Positions 7,722-15,810 are shown, numbered from the stretch's first letter. The stretch: 22,997 nt of DNA from Acidobacteria bacterium 37-71-11 (GCA_002279285.1 NCBR01000004.1:1-22997), one strand, 5' to 3'. Program-made: numbers and translations. Notes: generated by a model from the letters alone, not told the origin.

Positions 7722-10199
7722 CTACCCGGCGCTCGACCCCGGGATCCGTTTGGCGCCGGGCAACCGGACGGTGACCATCGCTCCGCCGCCGGGGCGGTTG
7801 CCCACCAGCACCGCGCCACCATGGTCTTCCACCACTCGCTTCACGTTCGCGAGGCCCAGGCCGGTGCCCAGCCGCTTTGTGGTGAAGAAGGGCTCGAACA
7901 CGCGGTCGATGATCTCCGGCGAGAAGCCGGCGCCGGTATCGGCGACCACCATCTCGCTCCCCACTCTCGCACCCTCACGATCGAGCCACGGGCGAAGCTC
8001 GACTGACACCACGCCGCCGGTTGGCATCGCCTCGCGGGCGTTGAGGAGCAGGTTCAGCAGCGCCTGGCGCAGGCGCTCCTGGTCGCCCGAGATGGCACAC
8101 TGCCCGTCCGCCTCGTGCACCTGGACCTCCACCCCGGCGGAGCGGAAGTCGCCCTCGACGACGCTGGTGAGCTGGCGAACGAGCGTCTCCAGGTCGACGG
8201 TGGCGGTCTGGCCGCGCGGCGGCCGCACGTAGGCGAGCACCGCGACCACCTCGTCGCTGAGCCGGTCGACCTCCCTCTCGATGATCTCGGTCAGCTCCCG
8301 TCCGCGCGGGTCATCGGGCAACCGGCGGCGAAGCACGGCCGCGGTGCTCTTGACCGCCGCGAGCGGGTTCTTGAGCTCGTGGACGAGCGCACTCGCGGCG
8401 CTCCCGACCAGCGCAAGCCGTTCCCGCAGCGAGCGCTCCTGCAGCAGGCGGCACCGCTCCAGCACCGGAGCGGCCAGGCTCGCGAGCGTGGCGAGGAGGT
8501 CACGGTCCTCCGGAAGGTAGGGCACGTCGGCTCGCCGCGGCCCGACGACGATCGCGCCCAGAACCGCGTCGCCCTGCCGGATCGGCGCGATGAGCACCGC
8601 GTGCGGCAGGCCCGGAAGGCCGCCCGCTGGGACCGCGAGGACGGCGCCCGCGGCTCGCAGCCGATCCTCCAGGGCCTCGGCCTCGGACCCCTCGCAGACA
8701 GGCGCCTCGGCCTCGCCCAGAGCGAGGAACGCCGCTCCCGGCAAGCCCCGGCCGAGCACTGCGGACCAGGAGGGCTGGATGTTCTCGTCGAGATGCGCCT
8801 TGAGGAAACGCGCCGCGGCATCCGTGTCGAGGATACCCGCGAGACGGTTGGCGGCCTCCCCCAGGGCGCGCCGGTAGTCGTACCGTTTGCGGTAGAAGAC
8901 GCGGTCAACCCCGTCCTGGGCGATCCGCCTCAGCGGCTGGAAGGCGATCGCCGCGAGCGCCGCGGCGACGGCGATCACCGCCGTGTCGAGTTCGGGCCAC
9001 GCACGGCCGATTGCCCACCCGGCGCCCGCCATCGTCGCGACGAACAGCCCGCCCACCCCGACCGAGGCGGCGCCGTAGACGAGGCCGTGTCGAACCAGGA
9101 CGTCGATGCCGAACATGCGGTGGAAGACGATGGCCGCCGCGACGAAGAGCGGAACGATCGTGTCCGACAACGAGAACGTGAAGGGGTCGAAGACGTGCCT
9201 GCCTGCGATCAGGCGCGGCACCTCCTGGAGCAGGTGGACACCCAGCAGGAGCCCGAACGCGGTCACCAGCAGGCGAGCCTGGCGACCGATCTGCTCCGTG
9301 GGGGCCCGTGAGGCGACCGCGGCGAGACTCACCGCGCTCACCAGATAGCACCCGGCGACGCTCGTCTGGAAGCCGGCCAGGAGCACGCCGCGAAGCCCAG
9401 GCAAGGCGAGGAGTCCGACCGCTCGCGGCATGACCGTCGGAAGGTAGTAGGACAGCCCAAGGCCGAGCTGGATCGCGTACGCGACGGGCACCAGGGGCAG
9501 CAGCCTGCGCTGCAGCCGGCCCCGGACCGGAAAGGTCAGGAACAGGTGCAGGAGCAGCGCCGGTCCGACCAGGCTCGTGATCGCGTACGCGAACGACAGC
9601 ACGCGCTGCGGCCAGGCCGACCCGGGGATCACCGTGAGCGCCGCCGCGTCGTTGATCGCCGAGGACACGCAGAACAGCACGAAGAGCGACGTCGCCGGCG
9701 AGCGCGAACCGAAAACCATCACGGTCGCGCCGAGGCCCAGCAGCACGGCCACCGTGGCCAGCACCGGGGCCAGCTCCCGGATCGAGAGGTTCTGCCAGGT
9801 CCGAACGTGCAGGAGCAGCGGCGCTCCCGCGCGCGTCACCTCGAACGTCACCGACGAGCCGGGCGCCAGCGCATGGAAGCGGTCCAGCATGTCGAGACGG
9901 TCGCGGAATCGCTCTCCGTTCATGGCGACGATCTCGTCCCCGGGCCGGACGCCGGCGACATCCAGGACGTCGCCCTTCTCCACGCCCTGCACGCGGTACT
10001 CGCCGTCGGCGAACTGGAGGTTCGACGCGGGCGGCCGCGCGATGCGGAGGCCGTCCCAGACACAAAGGATCGCGATCGCGACGGCGTACGCGATCGCGAG
10101 CCACGTCGCCGCCGTGATGAGGCGTGACGTTCGGCGCGAGTGCCCTGGCAGGGCAGGCGCGGTGGAGCGCTTCGCCTCGTTCGAGCCCATTGGCGTCAT
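7722..10199 (-). CDS. Membrane histidine kinase with PDZ, multi-TM and GAF domains (825 aa)
   Basis: This is the sensor for the adjacent sigma-54 regulator. The order is: one membrane helix (about 27-50); a PDZ domain (about 65-132, VRPGDEIVAMNGERF); about eight membrane helices (about 142-425); the linker VDRVFYRKRYDYRRAL; a GAF-like domain (about 445-580); HisKA with His607 in LVHELKNPL; and an HATPase domain with N720 (LNLLLNAREA), the G1 box ADTGAG, FEPFFTTK and GLGLA. An outward-facing PDZ domain beside a membrane block suggests sensing of envelope peptides or protein ends, but that is inference. The start is the ATG at 10199; another ATG three codons later is possible, and neither has a strong ribosome binding site. 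The general plan (membrane block, GAF, kinase) recalls PrsK of PEP-CTERM systems, although PrsK itself is not known to carry a PDZ domain. Confidence 0.9.
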   Translation of the reverse strand: MTPMGSNEAKRSTAPALPGHSRRTSRLITAATWLAIAYAVAIAILCVWDGLRIARPPASNLQFADGEYRVQGVEKGDVLDVAGVRPGDEIVAMNGERFRDRLDMLDRFHALAPGSSVTFEVTRAGAPLLLHVRTWQNLSIRELAPVLATVAVLLGLGATVMVFGSRSPATSLFVLFCVSSAINDAAALTVIPGSAWPQRVLSFAYAITSLVGPALLLHLFLTFPVRGRLQRRLLPLVPVAYAIQLGLGLSYYLPTVMPRAVGLLALPGLRGVLLAGFQTSVAGCYLVSAVSLAAVASRAPTEQIGRQARLLVTAFGLLLGVHLLQEVPRLIAGRHVFDPFTFSLSDTIVPLFVAAAIVFHRMFGIDVLVRHGLVYGAASVGVGGLFVATMAGAGWAIGRAWPELDTAVIAVAAALAAIAFQPLRRIAQDGVDRVFYRKRYDYRRALGEAANRLAGILDTDAAARFLKAHLDENIQPSWSAVLGRGLPGAAFLALGEAEAPVCEGSEAEALEDRLRAAGAVLAVPAGGLPGLPHAVLIAPIRQGDAVLGAIVVGPRRADVPYLPEDRDLLATLASLAAPVLERCRLLQERSLRERLALVGSAASALVHELKNPLAAVKSTAAVLRRRLPDDPRGRELTEIIEREVDRLSDEVVAVLAYVRPPRGQTATVDLETLVRQLTSVVEGDFRSAGVEVQVHEADGQCAISGDQERLRQALLNLLLNAREAMPTGGVVSVELRPWLDREGARVGSEMVVADTGAGFSPEIIDRVFEPFFTTKRLGTGLGLANVKRVVEDHGGAVLVGNRPGGGAMVTVRLPGAKRIPGSSAG

Positions 10200-10542
10200 T
10201 GTCTCAGAGTCTTCCCACCGCGGGTCGGCAGGAGCCGATATCGAGGCTGCGGCATCGTCTGATGGGTACCTCCACGTCCATGCCTGTCGACATTATTGAA
10301 GGTAAGGGGAACGGGGACAAGACCCCGTCACTCATCTTGCCTCCCTGGCGCGCCTCGACAGCCGAACGTTCGCAGCGGACGCCACGGCCACCACCCCGCC
10401 GAGTTGGGCGATCTCCTTGCGAAACCCGCTGTCGCCGCACGTGCGCCGGTCAGCTTGCCTCTCTCGCAGAGTGCTATCTGGGCCTGCCTCCATGCGCAAG
10501 GAGCGCACCGTATCAGGGGCTCGGCTCCCCGGCCCGGCCGGG
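10200..10542. other. Intergenic stretch before the RND fragment
   Basis: No convincing gene is seen here. It must hold the promoter of the leftward kinase gene, but no clear sigma-70 or sigma-54 site could be picked. A small hairpin, ACGGGG-ACAAGA-CCCCGT, lies at 10311-10328. Open frames in this stretch have no domain character. Confidence 0.5.
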
Positions 10543-10680
10543 TTCTCCGACCTGTGGTGGACCGGCACCGAGCTGAACATCTGCTCGCTGATGGGCCTGA
10601 CGATGATCCTCGGCATCTCGTCGGAGCCGGCGGTGTTCTTCATGACGCCGTGGAAGGACTCGCTCGGGAGGGTGCCGTTC
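10543..10680 (+). pseudogene. 138-bp fragment of an RND permease gene
   Basis: This segment matches 770-907 of the RND gene at the left edge with 7 differences in 138 bases (about 95% identity), at a constant offset of 9773 and without gaps. It encodes FSDLWWTGTELNICSLMGLTMILGISSEP..., the middle of the C-terminal membrane domain. Sequence on both sides is unrelated to the RND gene, and there is no start or remaining domain, so it cannot be functional as a pump. The reading frame is still intact, which with the high identity indicates a recent origin. Confidence 0.85.
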
Positions 10681-10863
10681 GCGGGCGACCATGATCTCGC
10701 GACGGCGGGCCGAACCCCAAGCTTCATCGATCGATGTCCGGCACGGTGTCGACCAGCGCCTGGCGCTTCGACAGCACCGCCCACCCGTCCGCGCCACGAC
10801 TCCGAGCCGGGCCGCGGCCGCGTTCTCGTGTGCCTCCTACCGCCCGCGCGTTATCCCGACAGC

Positions 10864-10891
10864 TTGACACCGCCTTTCGCCCGGTTAGCAT
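10864..10891 (+). promoter_or_regulatory. Sigma-70-type promoter for the glycosyltransferase gene
   Basis: TTGACA and TAGCAT are separated by 16 bases. The predicted start of transcription (about 10897-10899) falls on or next to the ATG at 10899, so the mRNA may be leaderless. A closely similar box (TTGACACC..., 16-base spacer, TACCAT) lies at 15692. Confidence 0.55.
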
Positions 10892-10898
10892 CGGCCCG

Positions 10899-12554
10899 AT
10901 GAAGAAGGGAATGCCCATTCATGTCCGCCTGCTGGGCCGCCTCGGCCTGGGTCGACCGGCCGCGGCTGCCTCGCCGGCTGGCGGTTCCTCGCCCGGCGGC
11001 GCCTCGTGCGCGGGTCGGGTTGACACTGCCACAGGGGGGCTGGCCGCGGGGGAAGGCGCCCAGGTCGGGCGCATCGGCGGGAGATTGGCGGTCTGGGCGC
11101 TCGCGGTCATCGTGATGGCCTGCGCCCTCGTGCTCGTGCGCCACGGCTCGGGCGTCTCATCGGGGGCGGACGGCTCGGGGTACTACAACCTCGCTCGCCT
11201 GCTGGCCCGCGGCCGCTCGACCTGGACGCTCCGGCCGGTCGCCGGCGTGACGATGGGCGCCTACAACCCCTCCATTTTCACGCCGCTCGGGTTTTCCCCG
11301 GGCAAGCGGCCGGGAGAACTGGTTCCGGTATACGAGCCGGGCCTGCCGCTCCACCTCGCACTCGCCGCGCCGTTCGTCGGCTGGGACAACGCGTGCGTCC
11401 TCGTCAACGTGCTGGCCGGGATCGCGACGCTTCTCCTGATCTATTACCTGGCGCGGCGCCTCGGGCTGCCGCCCTGGTGGGGTGTGGCGGCGGTCGTTCT
11501 CTTCGCCCTCCTGCCCCTGGGCCCGATGTTCTACACGGGCCTTTTCAGCGAGGGCCTGGCGACGGCGTGGTGTGCGGCGGTGATCGCCCTTGCGCTCGCC
11601 TCCCGCCGATCCGCCGTCCTCGCCGCCGTCGCCGGATTCGGGTTCGGAATCGCCGTGACCGTCAGGCCTACCGACGCGCTGCTCGTGCTGGCGATCGCGG
11701 TGGCGTTGGATTGGCGCCGACGGACGCTTCTCAGTTTCGTCGCAGGCGGACTCCCCGTGGCGATCGCCTTCATGAGCTATAACCTTCACACCTACGGGCA
11801 TCCGATCGCCACCGGATACTGGAACCTGCCGGCGGAGTTCAGCCTCTCGTACTTCTGGCCGCGACTCGAGTACTTCGCGCTCTGGCTGTCGCGCTTCTGG
11901 ACGCCGCTTGCCCTCCTGCTCTTTCTCGGGGCCGTCTACTTCGCGATCCGGCGGGAACGCAGATATCTGCTCGTGACCGCGTGGTTCCTCCCCTTCGTCG
12001 CGTTCTACTCGTTCTACTCCCATTCAGACCACGCCTGGTGGTACCTGCGGTTCCTCCTCCCCGGGATCCCCGGTTTGCTCCTGGGCGCGCTCATGGCGGC
12101 CTTTGCGATGAAACAGGCGGCCGTCAGGCGCTGGGGCTCCTCGCGTGCGGTTCGTCCGTTGCTGGCCGGCGTGCTGCTGGGTGCGGCGGCATGGGCCGGC
12201 GCGGCCTCGCTGCACTGGGGGCGCTCGTTCGACGTGATCCATCTCATGCGCGGCGACGTGGAGTACCCCCGCGACGTGGCGTGGATGCAGGAGCGGATTC
12301 CGGCGAACGCCGCCGTCGTCTGCATGCAGGTGAGTGGGGCGGTCTACACCTACAGCGACTTTCCGGTGATTCGCACCGACTTTCTCGACCCCGTGAGTGC
12401 GATGCGTCTGGCGCAGGAGGTCGCGAAGCACCGAACGCCCGTATTCGCACTGCTCTTCGAGTTCGAACTTCCCCGCTTCCAGCAGCGCTACGGGAGTGCT
12501 TTCCGCGAGGTCGGGCAGCGCGGTCGCGCGACGCTATGGAAGCTCAACGACTGA
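10899..12554 (+). CDS. Membrane glycosyltransferase-like protein (GT-C/PMT fold, 551 aa)
   Basis: A polytopic inner-membrane protein with about ten to eleven helices. It resembles the dolichyl-phosphate-mannose mannosyltransferase/ArnT group, which use lipid-linked sugars outside the membrane. Suggestive features are a first helix followed by an acidic loop (SSGADGSGYYNLARLL), the loop VYEPGLPLHLALAAPF before the next helices, and a C-terminal soluble part of about 100 residues (FDVIHLMRGDVEYPRDVAWMQERIP...). The exact acceptor and sugar cannot be told. The first 60 residues are rich in Gly, Ala and Ser with no helix, unusual for the family. The true start could therefore lie further in, for example closer to the first helix, although no better ribosome binding site is seen. 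ATG at 10899 was chosen because it lies just behind the promoter; ATG at 10911 is an alternative. A link to surface glycosylation is plausible only. Confidence 0.7.
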   Translation: MKKGMPIHVRLLGRLGLGRPAAAASPAGGSSPGGASCAGRVDTATGGLAAGEGAQVGRIGGRLAVWALAVIVMACALVLVRHGSGVSSGADGSGYYNLARLLARGRSTWTLRPVAGVTMGAYNPSIFTPLGFSPGKRPGELVPVYEPGLPLHLALAAPFVGWDNACVLVNVLAGIATLLLIYYLARRLGLPPWWGVAAVVLFALLPLGPMFYTGLFSEGLATAWCAAVIALALASRRSAVLAAVAGFGFGIAVTVRPTDALLVLAIAVALDWRRRTLLSFVAGGLPVAIAFMSYNLHTYGHPIATGYWNLPAEFSLSYFWPRLEYFALWLSRFWTPLALLLFLGAVYFAIRRERRYLLVTAWFLPFVAFYSFYSHSDHAWWYLRFLLPGIPGLLLGALMAAFAMKQAAVRRWGSSRAVRPLLAGVLLGAAAWAGAASLHWGRSFDVIHLMRGDVEYPRDVAWMQERIPANAAVVCMQVSGAVYTYSDFPVIRTDFLDPVSAMRLAQEVAKHRTPVFALLFEFELPRFQQRYGSAFREVGQRGRATLWKLND

Positions 12555-12658
12555 ACCAACAGGGACGACATCCACGGCCGCGAGAGAGTGGGGGAAAACG
12601 GGAAGCAGGCACAGCGAACAGACGGCATCGATGATCCGGGCGTTTTGGGCCTCCCCGC

Positions 12659-12677
12659 CCTGCGGTGTCGCCGCAGG
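12659..12677. promoter_or_regulatory. Small dyad upstream of a sigma-54 promoter
   Basis: CCTGCGG-TGTCG-CCGCAGG is a perfect 7-bp dyad centred about 92 bases before the predicted start of the sigma-54 promoter at 12734. A shorter dyad (CGAC-AATC-GTCG, 13639-13650) lies at about the same distance from the second promoter. The two differ in sequence, so this is only a candidate activator site. Confidence 0.25.
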
Positions 12678-12733
12678 ATCCTGCCGGAGGGACGGGTGTG
12701 CGGCAGGCGGTGAGGGTCAAGACTGAGTCCCAG

Positions 12734-12749
12734 TGGCATCATTTATGCA
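12734..12749 (+). promoter_or_regulatory. Sigma-54 promoter, copy 1
   Basis: TGGCATCATTTATGCA has GG and GC separated by exactly 10 bases, as required for sigma-54. It is preceded by GACTGAGTCCCAG, which is repeated exactly before the second promoter at 13714. Transcription would start near 12760, 68 bases before the ATG at 12828. Confidence 0.75.
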
Positions 12750-12827
12750 AAGGGTTCGCGAGGGCGGCGCTTTCGAGACCGTCCGGAGCTGGGCGGGTCT
12801 TCTCGGCCGGTCCAGAAGGGGGCGAAC

Positions 12828-13409
12828 ATGAGAGTCAACTTTCTGCGCGGCACGGGAGCGACCGTGGCGGCGCTCGGTGCGCTGTTCGGAACCGCCGCCC
12901 AGGCGGAGACCCCGGCCTCACACGTTACGGACGCCGGCACAACAATCGCGGTCTACCAGGGGCCCCGGGTTCAGGTCGCGATCTCTGACCGCTACGCCAG
13001 GTACTACCCCGAGGGGCAGTGGCTCATGCTCGATACCGAGATGAGCGCCACCGGGGGACCGATCAGCATTCCCAGGAGCGCGATCACGGTCCGGACCCCC
13101 AGCGGGAAGGTCATTCCTCTCGCCACCCAACAGGAGTTCGAGCAGGGCTACCCGGAGCTCGTCTCGCCCATCCGGCAGGCAGATTTCTTCAAGGAGCACC
13201 TCGGGTACTTCCTCCCGGAGCACGTCCGTCCGCTGCACCTGTTCCGCCTGCACGGCGTCGGGTGGGTATGGCCGTCGGTGTTGCTGGACCCGTTTCACAA
13301 CTGCTACGGCCGTCTTTACTTCCATCTCCCGAACGGCGTCGAGAAGGGCCGGTACGAGCTGCTGATCCAGCTGCCCAAGAACGAGGTCGTTATTCCCTTC
13401 ACCGTTTGA
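12828..13409 (+). CDS. Exported protein of unknown family, paralog A (193 aa)
   Basis: I do not recognise the family. A Sec signal peptide is clear (MRVNFLRGTG, then a hydrophobic core ending AAQA-ET at about residue 26), and no membrane anchor or lipobox follows, so the product should be periplasmic or secreted. The mature part is rich in beta-type segments. Stretches shared with paralog B are VRTP-G-V-PLATQ-EFE, SDR-ARY-PEG-WL-LDT, FHN-YGRLYF-LPNGV-KG-YELLI-LP and the ending VVIPFTV; overall about 55% of positions agree. The ribosome binding site is AGGGGG, seven bases before the ATG. Its sigma-54 promoter and leader are shared with paralog B, so the two should be co-induced. The conserved C-terminal motif ending exactly at the stop suggests a structural role for the end of the protein. 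Confidence 0.85.
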   Translation: MRVNFLRGTGATVAALGALFGTAAQAETPASHVTDAGTTIAVYQGPRVQVAISDRYARYYPEGQWLMLDTEMSATGGPISIPRSAITVRTPSGKVIPLATQQEFEQGYPELVSPIRQADFFKEHLGYFLPEHVRPLHLFRLHGVGWVWPSVLLDPFHNCYGRLYFHLPNGVEKGRYELLIQLPKNEVVIPFTV

Positions 13410-13431
13410 TTTCTTACCGTGCCACGAGGTG

Positions 13432-13460
13432 ACCGGAGGCGCCGGCAACCGCTCTCCGGT
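13432..13460 (+). terminator. Hairpin after paralog A
   Basis: ACCGGAG pairs with CTCCGGT, followed by CCCTTCG rather than a clean T-run. It is the equivalent of the better terminator behind paralog B (GACCGGAGGCGCCG is common to both) and seems to have decayed. Confidence 0.45.
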
Positions 13461-13713
13461 CCCTTCGTTCAGGCTTCTCAGCCGGGGCACGAGGAATCTG
13501 CCGCACCCGTCTTCCCCACCGTACCGCCGCCACGCAGCCAGGTCATGTCCGAGCCCGTCCTGCAGGGTGGACACAAAGAGTCACTTCCAGACGTGCATGC
13601 CCGAGCCTCTGATCCCCAGAAGGGGCTGTGGATGAGCACGACAATCGTCGCAGCAGGGGCCTGTGGGAGGTCCCCGGGCGCGGTGAGCGGCGAATTTCAC
13701 GACTGAGTCCCAG
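13461..13713. other. Spacer between the duplicated units
   Basis: No gene is seen. The stretch holds a weak dyad (13639-13650) and ends in GACTGAGTCCCAG (13701-13713), the exact copy of the box before the first sigma-54 promoter. The spacing between the two promoters (980) nearly equals that between the two ATGs (978), which marks a tandem duplication of the whole unit. Confidence 0.5.
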
Positions 13714-13729
13714 TGGCACGACTTATGCT
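13714..13729 (+). promoter_or_regulatory. Sigma-54 promoter, copy 2
   Basis: TGGCACGACTTATGCT matches the TGGCACG -24 consensus exactly and keeps the GG-N10-GC spacing. The start would be near 13740, 66 bases before the ATG at 13806. The leader also shares CGAGACCGTCCG and GGGC blocks with the first copy. Confidence 0.8.
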
Positions 13730-13805
13730 AGTGTCCTCGGAGGACGATGTTCCGAGACCGTCCGCAGCCGGGCAGGCTGCGCAGCCGACCCGGCGGGAGG
13801 AACCG

Positions 13806-14390
13806 ATGAAAACGAACGTTCTGCGTCGCACAGGGGTGGTTGTCGCGGCGTTCGGCGCACTGTTCGGTACCGCCGCCATCGCCGACCCTGCCCCGGCATC
13901 GCAGCTCACGCAGGTCGGCGCAACGGCGATCGTCTACAAGGGACCGCAGATCAACGTCGTGGTTTCCGACCGGTTTGCCAGGTACAACCCCGAGGGGAAG
14001 TGGCTGCTCCTCGACACGGCGATGACCGCGACGAGCGACCCGGTCGAGATCCCGAGGGGTGCAATCGCCGTGCGTACGCCAGACGGCACCGTTGTTCCTC
14101 TGGCCACGCAGGCGGAGTTCGAGATGCACTACCCGCAGCTGGCTTCGATGCTCATGCGGGCCCGCGTGGCTGGCGAGCCGCTCGGGTACCTGATCCCCGC
14201 ACGCTATCGCTCCCTGGGACTGTTCGCGCCGCGCGGCATCGGGATCGTTTGGGACTCGGCGTGGCTGGACCAATTCCACAATTCGTACGGGCGTCTCTAC
14301 TTCAACCTTCCGAACGGCGTCCAGAAGGGCCAGTACGAGTTGCTGATCCACCTCCCCAACGACGACGTCGTGATCCCCTTCACCGTCTGA
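13806..14390 (+). CDS. Exported protein of unknown family, paralog B (194 aa)
   Basis: Tandem paralog of the preceding gene and of equally unknown function. The signal peptide runs MKTNVLRRTG, a hydrophobic core, then AAIA-DP. The mature part keeps SDRFARYNPEGKWLLLD, VRTPDGTVVPLATQAEFE, FHNSYGRLYFNLPNGVQKG and VVIPFTV, while the middle (about residues 110-145) is diverged. It has no cysteines, and no cofactor motif is visible. ATG at 13806 was chosen because GGGAGG lies six bases upstream and it yields a signal peptide aligned with paralog A. An in-frame ATG at 13713 would lie within the promoter and before the transcription start. A good intrinsic terminator follows, so the gene is probably its own transcription unit. 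Confidence 0.85.
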   Translation: MKTNVLRRTGVVVAAFGALFGTAAIADPAPASQLTQVGATAIVYKGPQINVVVSDRFARYNPEGKWLLLDTAMTATSDPVEIPRGAIAVRTPDGTVVPLATQAEFEMHYPQLASMLMRARVAGEPLGYLIPARYRSLGLFAPRGIGIVWDSAWLDQFHNSYGRLYFNLPNGVQKGQYELLIHLPNDDVVIPFTV

Positions 14391-14412
14391 TCTCCAACCG
14401 CACCGCAACCAG

Positions 14413-14443
14413 ACCGGAGGCGCCGTCGACGGCCTCCGGTTTT
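14413..14443 (+). terminator. Rho-independent terminator after paralog B
   Basis: ACCGGAGGC and GCCTCCGGT form a perfect 9-bp stem around a 10-base loop, followed immediately by TTTT. It lies 22 bases after the stop codon. Confidence 0.8.
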
Positions 14444-14512
14444 CGTGTGTCGGGCCTGCCGTCGGAGGATATAGAATCTCGCACCGGGTCGAATGACCAC
14501 CGTGGAGGACAC

Positions 14513-15505
14513 ATGCCAGCGATGACTCCAGACGCGATCCTCGGGCTTGCCAGGGCCTTCATGGAGTCACGGGTACTTCTCACGGCGGTGGAGCTCGACG
14601 TCTTTACTCCGTTGGCGAGCCGGGCGATGAGCGCCCAGGACGTTGCGAGTGCGCTCGGCAATGACCTGCGGGGAACAACGACCCTGCTCGACGCGCTCGT
14701 CGGCATCGGCCTACTCGAGAAGGAGCACGACTTGTTTCACTGCCCTCCCGGTGCGGCCGAGCTGTTGTCGCGCGAGGCACCGGCCTCGGTGGTGCCGATG
14801 CTGATGCACTCCGTCGCCCTATGGCGGCGCTGGTCCGCGCTCACGGACGTGGTCCGACACGGTGAGCCGGCGCAGCCTCCCGAGCCGAAGCAGCGGGAAA
14901 AGGACAGGGAGGCGTTCATCGGCGCGATGCACACCGTGGCCGCGCGAATGGCCGCTGAGGTGGTGGCCGCGATCCGACCGGGCGACGCCGCCAACCTGCT
15001 GGACGTCGGCGGCGCCTCAGGCACGTACACGCAAGCGTTTCTCGAGGCCTGTCCCACCATGCGGGCGACGCTGTTCGACCTGGCGCCGGTGATCGAGATC
15101 GCGCGCCGGCGGATGGGCTCGACCGGGGTGTTCAGCCGGGTCACCTTCGTGGCCGGCGACTTTTACCGGGACGAACTCCCTCCCGGTCACGACCTCGCCC
15201 TGCTCTCCGCGATCATCCATCAGAACAGCGCCAAGCAGAACGTCGAGCTCCTCCGCAAGGTCCGCAGGGCGCTGGCGCCGGGCGGGCGCCTCGTCATCCG
15301 CGACCACGTGATGAGCCCGGATCACACGCGGCCGGCCAGGGGGGCGATCTTCGCGGTCAACATGCTGGTCGGCACGCAGGGCGGCGGCACCTACTCGTTC
15401 GAGGAGATCCGCCGCGCCCTCGAGGCTGCCGGCTTCACCGCCGTTCGCCTCCTGCGCGACGACGAAAGGATGAACGGCTTGGTCGAGGGGTTTGCACCGG
15501 CCTAG
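14513..15505 (+). CDS. SAM-dependent O-methyltransferase, small-molecule type (330 aa)
   Basis: Cytoplasmic methyltransferase of the Methyltransf_2 (hydroxyneurosporene/COMT-like) family. An N-terminal winged-helix dimerisation domain covers about 8-95 (SRVLLTAVELDVFTPL, typical of the family). The catalytic domain follows, with the SAM-binding motif LLDVGGASGTYTQAF (162-176), the acidic FDL (188-190) that holds the ribose, GDFYRDELP (215-223), and the substrate-side segment IIHQNSAKQNVELLRKV in place of the usual LHDW. The catalytic His may be His236; a shift of this position relative to plant and Streptomyces members is possible. The start has GGAGG five bases upstream. A TATAGAAT-like -10 box lies at about 14469-14476, after the terminator of the previous gene, so it is probably expressed alone. 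The substrate cannot be inferred from its neighbours. Confidence 0.87.
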   Translation: MPAMTPDAILGLARAFMESRVLLTAVELDVFTPLASRAMSAQDVASALGNDLRGTTTLLDALVGIGLLEKEHDLFHCPPGAAELLSREAPASVVPMLMHSVALWRRWSALTDVVRHGEPAQPPEPKQREKDREAFIGAMHTVAARMAAEVVAAIRPGDAANLLDVGGASGTYTQAFLEACPTMRATLFDLAPVIEIARRRMGSTGVFSRVTFVAGDFYRDELPPGHDLALLSAIIHQNSAKQNVELLRKVRRALAPGGRLVIRDHVMSPDHTRPARGAIFAVNMLVGTQGGGTYSFEEIRRALEAAGFTAVRLLRDDERMNGLVEGFAPA

Positions 15506-15691
15506 ACCAGGGTACCGTCAACCTGAACTCCTCCCCCGGGTCGAGCGGTAGGCCGGCGCGGCATCGCCACGGCCACGGAACCCGCCCCTCGACACCGCCA
15601 CCCATGATCGCGTCAGCCTCCGGCGCCGCTTTGCGCCTCCTCCTGGTCGCACCCTGCTCGCCGGCCGGCCCGCCGTTGCCTTCCCGAGACC

Positions 15692-15719
15692 TTGACACCT
15701 CCCCTTGTCCGACTACCAT
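15692..15719 (+). promoter_or_regulatory. Sigma-70-type promoter of the redox cluster
   Basis: TTGACA, a 16-base spacer, then TACCAT. The box and its surroundings (CCTTGACACC ... ACTACCATTG) resemble the promoter at 10864. Transcription would start near 15726, leaving a 5' leader of about 158 bases before the ATG at 15884. Confidence 0.65.
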
Positions 15720-15810
15720 TGATCCAGTTAACAAAGGACATCCCTATCGGATCCTGACCTGTGGCCCGGGCAACTGTCCCTGATTCAACGAGATGAAGGG
15801 AAGCGGCCGG

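Noticed and set aside
10311..10328. ACGGGG-ACAAGA-CCCCGT hairpin as a REP/RAYT-type repeat
   Set aside because: Only one short copy is present in the window and no REP-associated transposase is nearby.
10724..10918. 64-codon minus-strand frame with AVLSKRQALVDTVPDIDR
   Set aside because: No start with a ribosome binding site and no known family; it overlaps the promoter and start of the glycosyltransferase gene.
10899..12554. Membrane protein as the missing exosortase for the IPTL-CTERM tails
   Set aside because: It is larger, with a GT-C/PMT-like layout, and I could not find the Cys/Arg/His pattern of exosortases.
13628..14512. Long N-terminal extension of the methyltransferase frame
   Set aside because: It runs in another frame through paralog B and its terminator. 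The real start at 14513 has GGAGG and a complete dimerisation domain.
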